Position numbers and translations under genes: made by a program | Part shown: positions 7,714 through 15,798 of the stretch, piece after piece | How the letters are laid out: each line of letters starts with the position of its first letter | Position numbering within the stretch: position 1 is the first letter of the stretch | The notes under the pieces: model-generated | What the model was told of the DNA's origin: nothing | The model's input: the letters and a program-made list of their open reading frames with translations, nothing else | Databases searched by the model: none | Origin: Amoeboradix gromovi | Lineage: Eukaryota; Sanchytriomycota; Sanchytriomycetes; Sanchytriales; Sanchytriaceae | Direction of reading: 5' to 3' | Assembly (NCBI GenBank): GCA_018985225.1 | Contig: JADGIF010000177.1 | Coordinates: 1 to 15,798 of the forward strand | DNA: 15,798 bases

Positions 7714-8871
7714 ATGTCCCATATGTCAAACAGTTCTTCTTCAAGGTTTATACCAATTCGCACTCATCAAGAAACCGACGAAATTGCTACTGCTCTCAAC
7801 TATAACCAAACTCAGATACTTATGTTCAATATAAAAGCACCGATTCCAATTACAAAAATTAAAAAGAAAGTGGAAACCATTAAACTTGAAAGAATATTAG
7901 ATGCTCCAAATATTGTAGACGATTACTACACCGAACTTCTAGCTTGGAATAGCGATAACATAGTCGCGATTGGTTTGCAGAATAGTGTCTACCTGTGGAA
8001 TGGTAGTAGCGGTAACGTCCAGTCCTTAGACTTAGATCATCTTATTCGCGTAGTCCATTGGATGGGCCAAATACTCATAGTCTGTACCTATCATACTGTA
8101 TATTTAATTGAAAATCTTAAAATGCTACAAAAATATCAAATTGAAGGCGTATGCACTTGTGACTCTTTCAAAACCTTAATTTCTCTTGGAGATATTGAAG
8201 GAAATATTCATTTAATAGATACCCGTCAAATGAGTCAAAGCAAATTTGACCTACATGAGGGCACTTGCTGTGGAGTCCAGTTTAATAAAAGTGGTGGATA
8301 TCTACTTACTGGTGGGAACGATAACTTTGCAAACATTTGGGATATACGTATGCAAACGATTATGACTACTCAGTCTCATCTAGCAGCTATCAAAGCATTA
8401 ACTTGGTGTCCTTTTGATAATTATGTTCTGACGGGTGGTGGAACAATGGATAAATCTATATTGTGCTGGAATCCCATGAGTGGAAGCTTGCTTCATCATT
8501 TGCAGACAAACAGCCAAATCACATCATTAAAATTTGCAAACTCACATGTGATAAGTACCCATGGCTTCCCAAATAACGAGTTGCGCGTTTGGACCCCCCA
8601 AAATGTAACTCAGCCGATTCAAAAAGATACAGGGATGGTTTATGGAATGGAAAGTGATTCTACTGTAGATTTGCAATACAACAGAACTACTTGGCCATAC
8701 AAAAGTGTAGTTGCTCATACCGATAGAGTACTGCACAGCGCTATAAGCCCAGACGAGACTGTGTGTGCTACCCTAAGTCCAGATGGAAACCTCAAGTTCT
8801 GGAAGATGTTTAATCAGGTAAAAAGGCCAAATAACACAAAGAGTAAGAATAAAGTAAGGCTGATGAGATGA
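7714..8871 (+). CDS. Cdc20/Fizzy-family WD40 activator of APC/C
   Basis: This 385-residue protein would recruit substrates to the anaphase-promoting complex. A C-box-like SRFIPIR is at residues 10-16 (family DR[FY]IPxR). ALNYNQTQIL follows, then ERILDAPNIVDDYYTELLAW, the hallmark entry into the Cdc20 propeller, and seven WD40 blades including NSVYLWNG, NDNFANIWDIR, NELRVWTPQ and DGNLKFWKMF. The VDDYY form favours Cdc20 over Cdh1. The protein is unusually short at the N-terminus: only nine residues precede the C-box, the usual Asp is Ser, and no KEN or CRY box is seen. The basic tail ends in LMR rather than the usual IR. ATG 7714 is preceded by an in-frame TAG that could be a splice acceptor (CATAG), so a missing 5' exon cannot be excluded. 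It converges with the next gene. Confidence 0.85.
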   Translation: MSHMSNSSSSRFIPIRTHQETDEIATALNYNQTQILMFNIKAPIPITKIKKKVETIKLERILDAPNIVDDYYTELLAWNSDNIVAIGLQNSVYLWNGSSGNVQSLDLDHLIRVVHWMGQILIVCTYHTVYLIENLKMLQKYQIEGVCTCDSFKTLISLGDIEGNIHLIDTRQMSQSKFDLHEGTCCGVQFNKSGGYLLTGGNDNFANIWDIRMQTIMTTQSHLAAIKALTWCPFDNYVLTGGGTMDKSILCWNPMSGSLLHHLQTNSQITSLKFANSHVISTHGFPNNELRVWTPQNVTQPIQKDTGMVYGMESDSTVDLQYNRTTWPYKSVVAHTDRVLHSAISPDETVCATLSPDGNLKFWKMFNQVKRPNNTKSKNKVRLMR

Positions 8872-9106
8872 TATGGAATGTGTAGTAAAACTAAATTTAT
8901 TAACTAAATTAGCGGAAATCTCTGATTTTTCAACTCTAGATCCCTTAATGCTCCGCGCCTTACACTTAATTTTTCGCATTCTGAAACCCCAGAGTGAAGC
9001 TGTGGAAACTTTAGCATTTGGCCATTGCGCTACATAAGAAAGAGATTACCCAATCTCCAATTCCTCTTCTAATAAGAACTTCATTTACTGAAGGTAATTG
9101 GGCGAC

Positions 9107-10199
9107 CTACAAAAGTATAGAAGTTACATTTTGATTTTTGGCGGCTAACTTTTCTGCCAAGATTTTATCCTTTTTTTCTTTGATTTGCGTCTTTAAAAAT
9201 TCAGCGTCTTTTTTGTTTTTTTCCATCTATGTAAGTAAAAAATACTTTTTGAGCATGTTCAATTTTCGCCGTGTCTTCTGAATTTGATCTCCCAAATTCT
9301 CTGTTTGAAGATGGGACACGTACAGCGATATCCTCAGTGGCTACCGTGCTAGATTTTGAAGCTTGAGGTGATGCACTTTTGACTGGTGGTAAATGGACTG
9401 AAGCTGTTGGAGCGCGACTTGATTCGGTAGACTTCTGAGCGGATGTAGCTCTGCTTGCTCTTGATGAGTTCAGCACAGATTGAGTAGTTGAGAAGTCGAT
9501 GCCAGAATTCTCCTTAGATATGCTGTTTTTTCGGATGCCCATACTCATAAACTCATCTTCAGTAATCATTTCTCCCTGCCCGCCTTGCTCAAACTGGTCT
9601 ACTTTTTCTTTTTTCTGAGGGTGCTTTCTTTGCTTGCTGCTGTGAAAGCCGTTATCAAAGCCATCGAAAATGTGCTTCACTTCCTGTCCTAGGATGATAT
9701 CAAAATTATCACTTCTCTCATTGACATGGTCTTTCGGCTTCTTTCGCCCGTTTTGAATTTTTGCATCCTGTACATCTCCAATGACTAACTTTTTTTTGTT
9801 CTCCTCGACAAGTTGAATATCTTTCTCCCTCTCTAAGTCTTCTTGGCGTTTCTTCGCTTCTAAATGCTTCATCTTGAACTGCCTTAACTCTTCTCTTTTA
9901 GCCTCATTTTGTACTCTCATTTTTTCAAGCTGCTCGGGTGTATACTGATAAGCTCCATTGGTAATTCTTGCGCTTGCTTTAACGGCCCTTCTCTCACCTA
10001 CTGGTTGTAATTCTGGAGCAACATCTTTTTTTGGGCTTCCGTCAAAGTTAAAATCTCTAGGTCCCATTTCCATCGGAGGTGCTTGCACTCTTTTTACATT
10101 TTGTCTGCTATTGTTTATCTCCACTCTTTTCTTCAATTCCTCCTCTTCTGTTCGTATTGGATCGCGCGCAGTCATATCGTGGGACAAAAAATTGGACAT
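9107..10199 (-). CDS. Unidentified charged coiled-coil protein
   Basis: I do not recognise this protein. The start ATG at 10199 gives MSNFLSHDMTARDPIRTEEEE. Exon 1 (10199-9246, 318 codons) has a helical, charged stretch at about 100-160 (TPEQLEKMRVQNEAKREELRQF onward), a Lys-rich segment and a Ser/Ala/Thr-rich low-complexity region at about 230-310. A 19-nt intron at 9227-9245 (GTATTTTTTACTTACATAG) leads into exon 2, another basic helix (DAEFLKTQIKEKKDKILAEK), ending at TAG 9107 for 357 residues. A longer version removes two more tiny introns (21 nt at 9107-9127, 20 nt at 9030-9049) and ends at TAG 8904 (411 residues). It would add LPSVNEVLIRRGIGDW and RNGQMLKFPQ, and AATAAA lies just beyond that stop. 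A cytoskeletal or centriolar role is only a guess. The gene is 62 bp downstream of the Afi1-like gene on the same strand. Confidence 0.7.
9227..9245 (-). other. 19-nt spliceosomal intron in the coiled-coil gene
   Basis: The sequence is GTATTTTTTACTTACATAG, phase 0. Without removal, the frame ends 14 codons later in a Lys/Arg-rich nonsense tail. With removal, it continues as a charged helix for at least 33 codons. Confidence 0.75.
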
Positions 10200-10247
10200 T
10201 GTGGCTTGACTACTTACTAATACTAGAGTAGGGTACAATTAATTCTA

Positions 10248-10253
10248 TTTATT
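10248..10253 (-). terminator. poly(A) signal of the Afi1-like gene
   Basis: AATAAA on the minus strand lies eight bases past the TAA stop, inside the 62-bp gap to the next gene. Confidence 0.45.
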
Positions 10254-10261
10254 TAGTGTTT

Positions 10262-12332
10262 TTACTTAACTAATTCATTGGTCCGATCAAAAAACTCGTG
10301 AAATTTCGCGAGGTTCCTGTTTAAAGCTCTAAGCAGATATGGGTTCAGCTGTTGCTGGAAATAAGATCCTAGCTTATGTTTTCCTATTCGTACTATTAAT
10401 TTTGTCGCGCATACTTTTACTTGTGGATCACTATGAAATAAGCCAATCGCAATTGGATTTAAGCCCCCTTGATCTAGCGGCAAATGGCTAAGCAGCTCTT
10501 CAATCTGATTTGGCTGCTTTATGACCTTCTCAAATGCTACAAACGTATCTCTTGCCTATGTTATTCATAGTTACCTCGTCAGTCGTCAAGTTGCTTGATT
10601 GTTTTAACTTGGTTATTTCAGTTCCCAAATCGATTCCTTTACACGGTCTCTCTGCTGAATATAATTTAAAATCTTCCATTAGATTCTTGTATACCTCATT
10701 GTTTCTAAAAGCTACTATTCTTGGTTTGTTGCTTTTTATTTCCTCTTTGTCAATCGAGTCGTAAAAGTCATATCCAGTTGGTGCTTCAAAATTTAGATGA
10801 TTGCTCTCTATTTCTGCCAATAAATCGAACTGGCCTAAACATATATTGCTTACTCCATTTTCTGTCAGTTCGTCTCTTTCATACGCTATTACAAGATGAA
10901 GAAACCTCTCTATGTAATCTTGAAGTCTCATCCTTATCAAATGCTCTCCAAATCTGTTGTTAATTAAATCTACCATCTCCAACACAAAATCACCATCCGA
11001 TATATACTTTCCCTCCTTTAGTTTACTACTTGAAAGCGCATATCTCAGTTTCTTTAAATCTTCACTTGATGGACTTGATGGCAAATTGGTATTTTTTATA
11101 ATGTTCTTAAACCATTTCTCTTTCTTATCTTCTTCTATTATACTGGCACATTCAGGCGATATTGTAACCAGCCCTGATTTCACATTAACCAATACATCCC
11201 ACCATTTAGTGTGCATCTCAAACGCAGGATTGGTAACACCCGCAATGTAGCCACTACAATTTAGAACTGTATCCAAATGGAATATCGAGCAATACGGAAA
11301 ACATCGTTTTGCTATTCCTCGAAGTATTGCGCCATTTCCACTAGCCAAGCTAACCAATGCCAACACATGCTGACAGACTTCACTAGCTGATATATGATGG
11401 CCTAAAAACAATACCCTCTTGCCTGTTAATACTGCATTTATCAATAAAATCACATTTGGAGTATTTTGACCACTACTATGCAGTTCTTTTATTATAGGGC
11501 CACTAGGATATTCCTCCCCTGTTTTGTTGTACCTCTGAATAAAATCAATTATAGAAAACTCCCCGATTCGTTCTATACGCTTTGTAGAAATTATTGGAAT
11601 TTGAAACTTCATCGAAATCTTATATGCAATGACAGTGACTTGCTGAGTTTTGTTCTCGGGGAAAACAGATGCGCGTCGACGAATAAGACTAGTGTTTTGG
11701 GCTTGCAGTGGGTCAAAGTTTGCTACAGTTTGACGTTTCTTTGATTCACTTTGAGATCTAGGTCGTTTTTTACTGCTAGCGGCTCCGTCACTTTTAGTAC
11801 GGACTCGCAACTCATCTATGCTAGCTTGAATAGGTTGGAGATTGAGAATAGTCTTCTCAGGTGAATTAAGTTGAGAAGTTTCTGTTTGCTCAATTATCCT
11901 TCGACGGTATTCAGGAATAGGTGCTATTTTGGATATATCGCTATTGTTAATGGCATCGTAGACCACCTTAAGCATATCCGGGTCATTTGTCTTGAAATAG
12001 TGATCCAAGGTTAGTATTAGTAGTGGACGAAAAACATGTATGAATGGTTTTGTACTACAGATAGCAAGAGCCTTCATACGAGCTCCTCTTTGTGCTGTAT
12101 CATCTTTTTTAGTCATTACAAGATTCAGTGCATACATTTGATCGTTGGATTTCAAAAAATGATGCATGAAAAACCAAGTCCAATCGGTATCTCTTGAATG
12201 ACCACCCTCTGGCAGCATCAATTCAGCGAGTACCTGTTCCTCAATACCAGTAGGTCTAGGGTATTGCTGACGAAGTGTAGATCCTTTTAAAATATCGAAT
12301 TCACTCAATAAAACATAATCGATGATACTCAT
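10262..12332 (-). CDS. Afi1-like Arf3-interacting polarity protein (SPA/DENN-type)
   Basis: This 683-residue protein has the Afi1 N-terminal Arf3-docking domain at about 1-120: YVLLSEFDILKGSTLRQQYP, PTGIEEQVLAELMLPEGGH and DTDWTWFFM are typical. A basic, Ser-rich linker with an NLS-like SSKKRPRSQSESKKR follows at about 186-200, then an SPA (stabilisation of polarity axis, DENN-related) domain at about 290-395, including ILLINAVLTGKRVLFLG and GYIAGVTNPAFEMHTKWWDV. In yeasts Afi1 links the Arf3 GTPase to polarised growth at the cell cortex. A 19-nt intron at 10556-10574 (GTAACTATGAATAACATAG, phase 0) joins exon 1 (12332-10575, 586 codons) to a last exon of 97 residues containing LPLDQGGLNPIAIGLF and a helical end. 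Both exons are in frame (2052 nt in total). The start ATG at 12332 immediately precedes the conserved domain. Confidence 0.85.
10556..10574 (-). other. 19-nt spliceosomal intron in the Afi1-like gene
   Basis: The sequence is GTAACTATGAATAACATAG, with an AATAAC branch-like motif 4 nt before the TAG. Without removal, the reading frame stops within 12 codons. With removal, it continues for 98 codons to a TAA followed by AATAAA. Confidence 0.87.
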
Positions 12333-12375
12333 ATGTAATGTTTCATATAAGATTTACTCCACGATTTATAGACAA

Positions 12376-12708
12376 TTAAAGCTTTTCTTGTATCCCATCT
12401 CTCGAATAATCAAAAGACTGAAACCTGCTCCAAATCGCTTCTCTTTCGGTTGGTGGCGGAGTCCAAACATCACTGCAATAGTCCAAGCAGGTATCTAGAT
12501 ATTCAGCTGCACGACTGTGTCCTCTGGCGTCGTTCAAGTAGACCCACGTGTTGAGTGCTGTTAGAGCTAACTTTTTAGCAACAGACAAACATATCTTGGA
12601 TTCTGGGACTTTTGAGAGTAAGAACAGTAGCCATTTCTTACTAATGCATAGGTACTTTTGAGACACTGTAAAACTCGACTGAACAGCTTTTACAAAGGCA
12701 CCCGTACT
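12376..12708 (-). CDS. 3' exon of an unidentified gene, 5' part unresolved
   Basis: A 110-residue open frame without any Met runs from 12708 to TAA at 12376. It is rich in helix-forming segments (KKWLLFLLSKVPESKICL, KKLALTALNTWVYLNDARGH, AEYLDTCLDYCSDV) and ends with WTPPPTEREAIWSRFQSF. Its length and composition argue for real coding, but I recognise no family. An upstream exon is required. Protein-like pieces lie just upstream in other frames: MLHALANLFVNTGID from ATG 12849, and QYPHLQRKIIVEWVAGDKV at about 12770-12705. No 19-nt GT-TAG intron joins them cleanly, so longer introns or frameshift decay are possible. The 3' end is 43 bp from the Afi1-like start on the same strand. Confidence 0.5.
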   Translation of the reverse strand, partial: STGAFVKAVQSSFTVSQKYLCISKKWLLFLLSKVPESKICLSVAKKLALTALNTWVYLNDARGHSRAAEYLDTCLDYCSDVWTPPPTEREAIWSRFQSFDYSRDGIQEKL

Positions 12709-13678
12709 TTATCACCTGCAACCCATTCTACTATTATTTTCCTTTGCAAGTGAGGATATTGACGATCTATAATAGACTCTCTATAACTTGGTTTTTATAA
12801 CACAATCAATACCTGTATTCACAAATAAATTTGCTAGGGCATGTAGCATTTCAAGAGTCTTTAGGGTTTATGTTCATGTATAGCCCTAGCTTCTGTAAAT
12901 TTTCTGGTATGATGCATAGGTTATACAATCAGGAGTAAGTACTGCCAAAGATTTCCTTCCTAGTACACAAATACGTTCTTATATGTAATAATTTTCACGT
13001 CTAAGACTGCGTTTGTAAGTCGCATAACAGGGTGGGTGTAGCGGTAGGGTAAACTTGAATGAAATAGTCTGATGTGATTTGTGTATGACTGCCTTTTTTT
13101 TGGTAGTCTCTCTTGTAGTGAAGTGGTCGGATAGCTCCTTTCTTTTCTATAATGGTAAACCAATGAAAATTAAACTGTTAAACAAAGCTGCTGCATTTCC
13201 ATATAGTTGGTCCATCCCATATCGTAACCTAGTATGAAGCGATTGCATATATCAGCCACACCTTTCTATTCATACTACTACTGCTGAGATTATTAACAGT
13301 TGTTTTCAGAACTGCCACTATTAAAGCAAATTAATAACAATATGGGGTGTTAGTTAGCACTTGAGAATAACGTCATTTGAATTTGCAGTTATAGAGATGA
13401 ATGATATCTAGTATTGCAATTACCGCGGAAAAATTCGAGAATCACTCTCTTGTCGAAAACAACTATTAATGAAATTTATTGGATTTATCCAATGAAAAAT
13501 GAATTTTTCATATATCGAATGGAACCTCACCTGTTCGCATACACGTAACCAGTGAAATGTATGGTTAACCGAAATTTTTTTGTTAAACATAGGCGTTGCC
13601 ATTAACAAAAAACTTCATTTTATACAGTCAAAAACATAAAGAATATCAAAGGTCTCTTCTGTATAGCTAAGATATAAA
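12709..13678. other. ~970-bp region between the unidentified exon and POC5
   Basis: It probably contains the 5' exons and promoter of the unidentified minus-strand gene. Besides the two fragments near 12700-12850, minus-strand frames are open at 12960-13160 (67 codons, no early Met, VMRLTNAVLDVKI near the end) and at 13420-13600 (about 60 codons from ATG, MATPMFNKKISVNH, with a donor-like CAG/GTGAGG inside). None has a recognised domain, and none can be joined with confidence. No tRNA or other RNA gene is seen. Confidence 0.35.
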
Positions 13679-14591
13679 TTATTTATTTTTATATCTGGTA
13701 ACTTCTATTCCTCTTTTAATTTCTACCTTTGATGTAGATTGCGGCTTTGACTTGCTGTTACTTTTCAGAGTATTTGAAGGTGTGTGAGATGGGGTGTTAT
13801 ATTCAGAATATTCCCCAAGCATTTCCTGTAAAGGCAAAGGAAGCGTTTTGTATAGAAATGTGTTAACTCCATTTAACTCTATGTTTTCAGTAAGAACTTG
13901 AGGATTTGAAAGACGCTCCTGTGGCTGATAACTACTCTGAACTGGTTCATTTAATGTTGATAAACCTTGCATGAAAGCTTGCTTTAATTTGGCCTCATAT
14001 TGATCTTTGGAAGATTGCGCATGTGATAGCTGATTTGCTAGTTGTGCCACTTGCTTCTGCAACTAAATCAAGAAAAATTACTGTAATTATATGGTACTCA
14101 TATTTTTCACTCAGATCATGGATATCCTTGTCATGCTTGATTTTTACTCTTTTTTCATAAACTTTTTCTCTAGAATTTTCGATCTTCCCTTTCCAACCTT
14201 CTAATACTCTGCGTTTTAATTGGCGTTCGTAGATAACTGTAGTAGTCTTCTCCTTTAACTTCGCAACTTGATTGCTCTTGTATTTCATAGTCCATAAGCT
14301 GTAGTACCGATGTTTAATTCGCTGGTAAACAGATCTACACATAACTTCAGCACTGCGCTCTAGGAAATCGTTTTTCAAATCAGCTTTCTTCTGTAGCTCG
14401 CTGTTTATACTATTGAGTGACATTAATTTTTCTTCAACAATTTTCAACTTAGATATATGCTGATGCTCAAGTTCTGATAACTTCGTATCATTTTCATGTT
14501 TGATTTGATTGTGAATATCTGACATATCTGCAATCACCGCCTTTTTGAAAAGCATAGTCCATTTATCTAGATCGCCTGCTAGTTTTTCCAT
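13679..14591 (-). CDS. POC5: POC5 centriolar protein homologue
   Basis: POC5 is a centrin-binding protein of the distal centriole needed for centriole elongation. The 297-residue product is mostly coiled coil (about 1-200). A Sfi1/POC5-like Trp-containing block runs through YQRIKHRYYSLWTMKYK and RQLKRRVLEGWKG. The characteristic end of the POC5 coiled coil, KLKQAFMQGLSTLN (about 195-208), parallels AFMRGVCALN in the human protein. A Ser/Pro-rich tail follows. A 19-nt intron at 14063-14081 (GTAATTTTTCTTGATTTAG, phase 0) joins exon 1 (14591-14082, 170 codons) to exon 2 (14062-13679). Splicing continues the coiled coil as IITLQKQVAQLANQL. The protein is about half the length of human POC5 and lacks most of the N-terminal region. 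ATG 14591 is the first available start, but an upstream exon is possible. Its presence implies centrioles or basal bodies, hence probably a zoospore stage. Confidence 0.8.
14063..14081 (-). other. 19-nt spliceosomal intron in POC5
   Basis: The sequence is GTAATTTTTCTTGATTTAG. Its removal joins two halves of one heptad-rich coiled coil in phase 0. Retention reads into an unrelated tail and loses the conserved AFMQGLSTLN block. Confidence 0.87.
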
Positions 14592-15798
14592 CAGAAAATG
14601 AAACGAAATGACCTATCAAGTAAAAGTGAATTTTAATACATGCTAAATTGCCAGCAAAACTAGTCCTTGTCTCTGCGATATATATAGCCAAATCTGCAAA
14701 CAATCATAGTGCTGAAAACAGTAGTCTCCAGTCTGTAGTTGATTACATTATATGCACTAACACGTGCCATGAGATCAATACACATCCAATAAACGCACTA
14801 GTCACATATATTCACTACAATTTCACTATTTATAATAAGCTAAGAGTTTATACAAGGTTGCAAAGTAAAAGCTTGATCAACAATTTGCTGCTTTTTCCTA
14901 GTTTTTTGCTTTTCTAAAACAATCTCATCTTTAGTCCATAAACTGACAAGGCACTTGTCCGTCTAGCGGTCTTTTAAATTATTATCATATCTGCGGAGAA
15001 TGGTTTATAAGAGGCATTGATTTTATTTAAATTTGATCCCAATTGATAGACGTCTGATTACAAACACAAAACTGAGAATAGTCCACGCACAAAAGTTAAA
15101 TTGAATCTGATATATTAGACCATTTATCGTGGTTACGTATTCTACGCCGCTCTAATTTACTCTCTTTTAACTGCATAAAAATTTATGGTGTTCTTTTCAG
15201 TGACGAAATGAGTCCGGGCTTCGCTGACGTCCACCAGGGGTCTACGAATTTACAGTTATCAATTAATTGCCCATTTATGAAGAGTGTGTCTGACTTGTAA
15301 CTGCCGCAGAGTATCTTGCAAAATTAACTAACAGCAGTTGATTCATCCTTATTCAACCTCACCTCAAGTATTGGAAGAATGAGCAGCCACTGTTACGGAT
15401 CGGCTGGCTTTGCTAGTGTCTCAAATGTGAAGGTTATTAATGAGATAAAATAATAGATACCTATTTATTGCGGTTGATCCTTTCACCAGTAAATGACTTT
15501 TCTTTTGCTGAGCTCTTCAATTCCTTATTTATTACTCTCATAATTATTGATCCAAAGTATCGCGTATAAAAGAGGAACCAAAAAATACTACTTTACAATA
15601 ACAAGCCATGTGTCCTTAAAAACCAAGCAGGTGCTTCATAGAATGCTCCTCGTTAAAAGTCCTGATTTCTGAGAGAATCGAGAATTTCCACAGAGAAACT
15701 AGCAATGCTAGATCTCCGTTACAGTGATCGCTCACGCTTTCACTACCCTGAGGCGGGATTGAATAAGGATGCATATACTTAATATATATTTTCCTTGC
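14592..15798. other. ~1.2-kb region with no supported gene
   Basis: The POC5 promoter must lie at its left end. A plus-strand frame is open for 67 codons at 15100-15300 (contains DEMSPGFADVHQGSTN) but has an ATG only near its middle and no recognised family. A plus-strand frame at about 14648-14917 has no ATG at all. A perfect small hairpin (CTAGC-aat-GCTAG, extended by GAGA/TCTC) lies near 15693-15716. The stretch 15205-15245 is locally GC-rich. No tRNA, snRNA or 5S rRNA pattern was found. Confidence 0.4.

Noticed and set aside
12667-12685. 19-nt GT-CAG candidate (GTTCAGTCGAGTTTTACAG) before the unidentified exon
   Set aside because: It ends CAG rather than TAG, is GC-richer than the others, and the exon it would join has no start and stops nearby. 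The unspliced frame is open through it.
12855-12866. Telomere-like TTTAGGGTTT
   Set aside because: A single copy in the middle of coding DNA is not a telomeric array.
14648-14917. 89-codon plus-strand open frame
   Set aside because: It contains no ATG, has no recognisable domain and lies in the AT-rich POC5 upstream region.
15201-15245. GACGAAATGAGTCC, resembling pieces of a hammerhead ribozyme
   Set aside because: The CUGANGA core, stem II and cleavage site are not in the right order on either strand.

Overview
The window looks like AT-rich nuclear DNA from a fungus, probably a zoosporic (flagellated) or otherwise early-diverging one. The fungal signs are a Kre9/Knh1-like surface protein, an Afi1-type polarity protein (Arf3-docking plus SPA/DENN) and a 7TM-RGS receptor. 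A POC5 centriole protein indicates that centrioles are present. TAA, TAG and TGA are all used as stops, so the genetic code looks standard. Many genes are intronless. Where introns can be proven by homology or frame, they are only 19 nt long: four of four (TyrRS, POC5, Afi1 and the coiled-coil gene) are 19 nt, begin GT and end TAG. This is the most striking property of the window.

Layout. 1-154 (-): decayed Fanzor/TnpB-type zinc-ribbon fragment cut by the window edge. 222-1004 (+): Knh1-like single-pass membrane protein. 1033-1200 (-): a second, diverged zinc-ribbon remnant. 1218-1623: a roughly 400-bp element with 31-bp imperfect terminal inverted repeats and a fold-back right end. 2169-3344 (-): 7TM-RGS protein. 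3455-5156 (-): tyrosyl-tRNA synthetase with an EMAPII tail. 5476-7173 (+): C2-lipase_3 enzyme of diacylglycerol-lipase type. 7714-8871 (+): Cdc20/Fizzy-type APC/C activator. 9107 (or 8904)-10199 (-): unidentified coiled-coil protein. 10262-12332 (-): Afi1-like protein. 12376-12708 (-): 3' exon of an unidentified gene. 13679-14591 (-): POC5. 14592-15798: no supported gene.

The genes form no pathway or operon. They are a mixed housekeeping, signalling and cytoskeleton set with short intergenic gaps (43 to about 540 bp) and very short 3' ends: AATAAA sits within about 10 nt of the stop in several genes. The accessory part is the left 1.6 kb, which carries transposon debris on both sides of the Knh1-like gene. 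No tRNA, rRNA, CRISPR array or known structured RNA was recognised.
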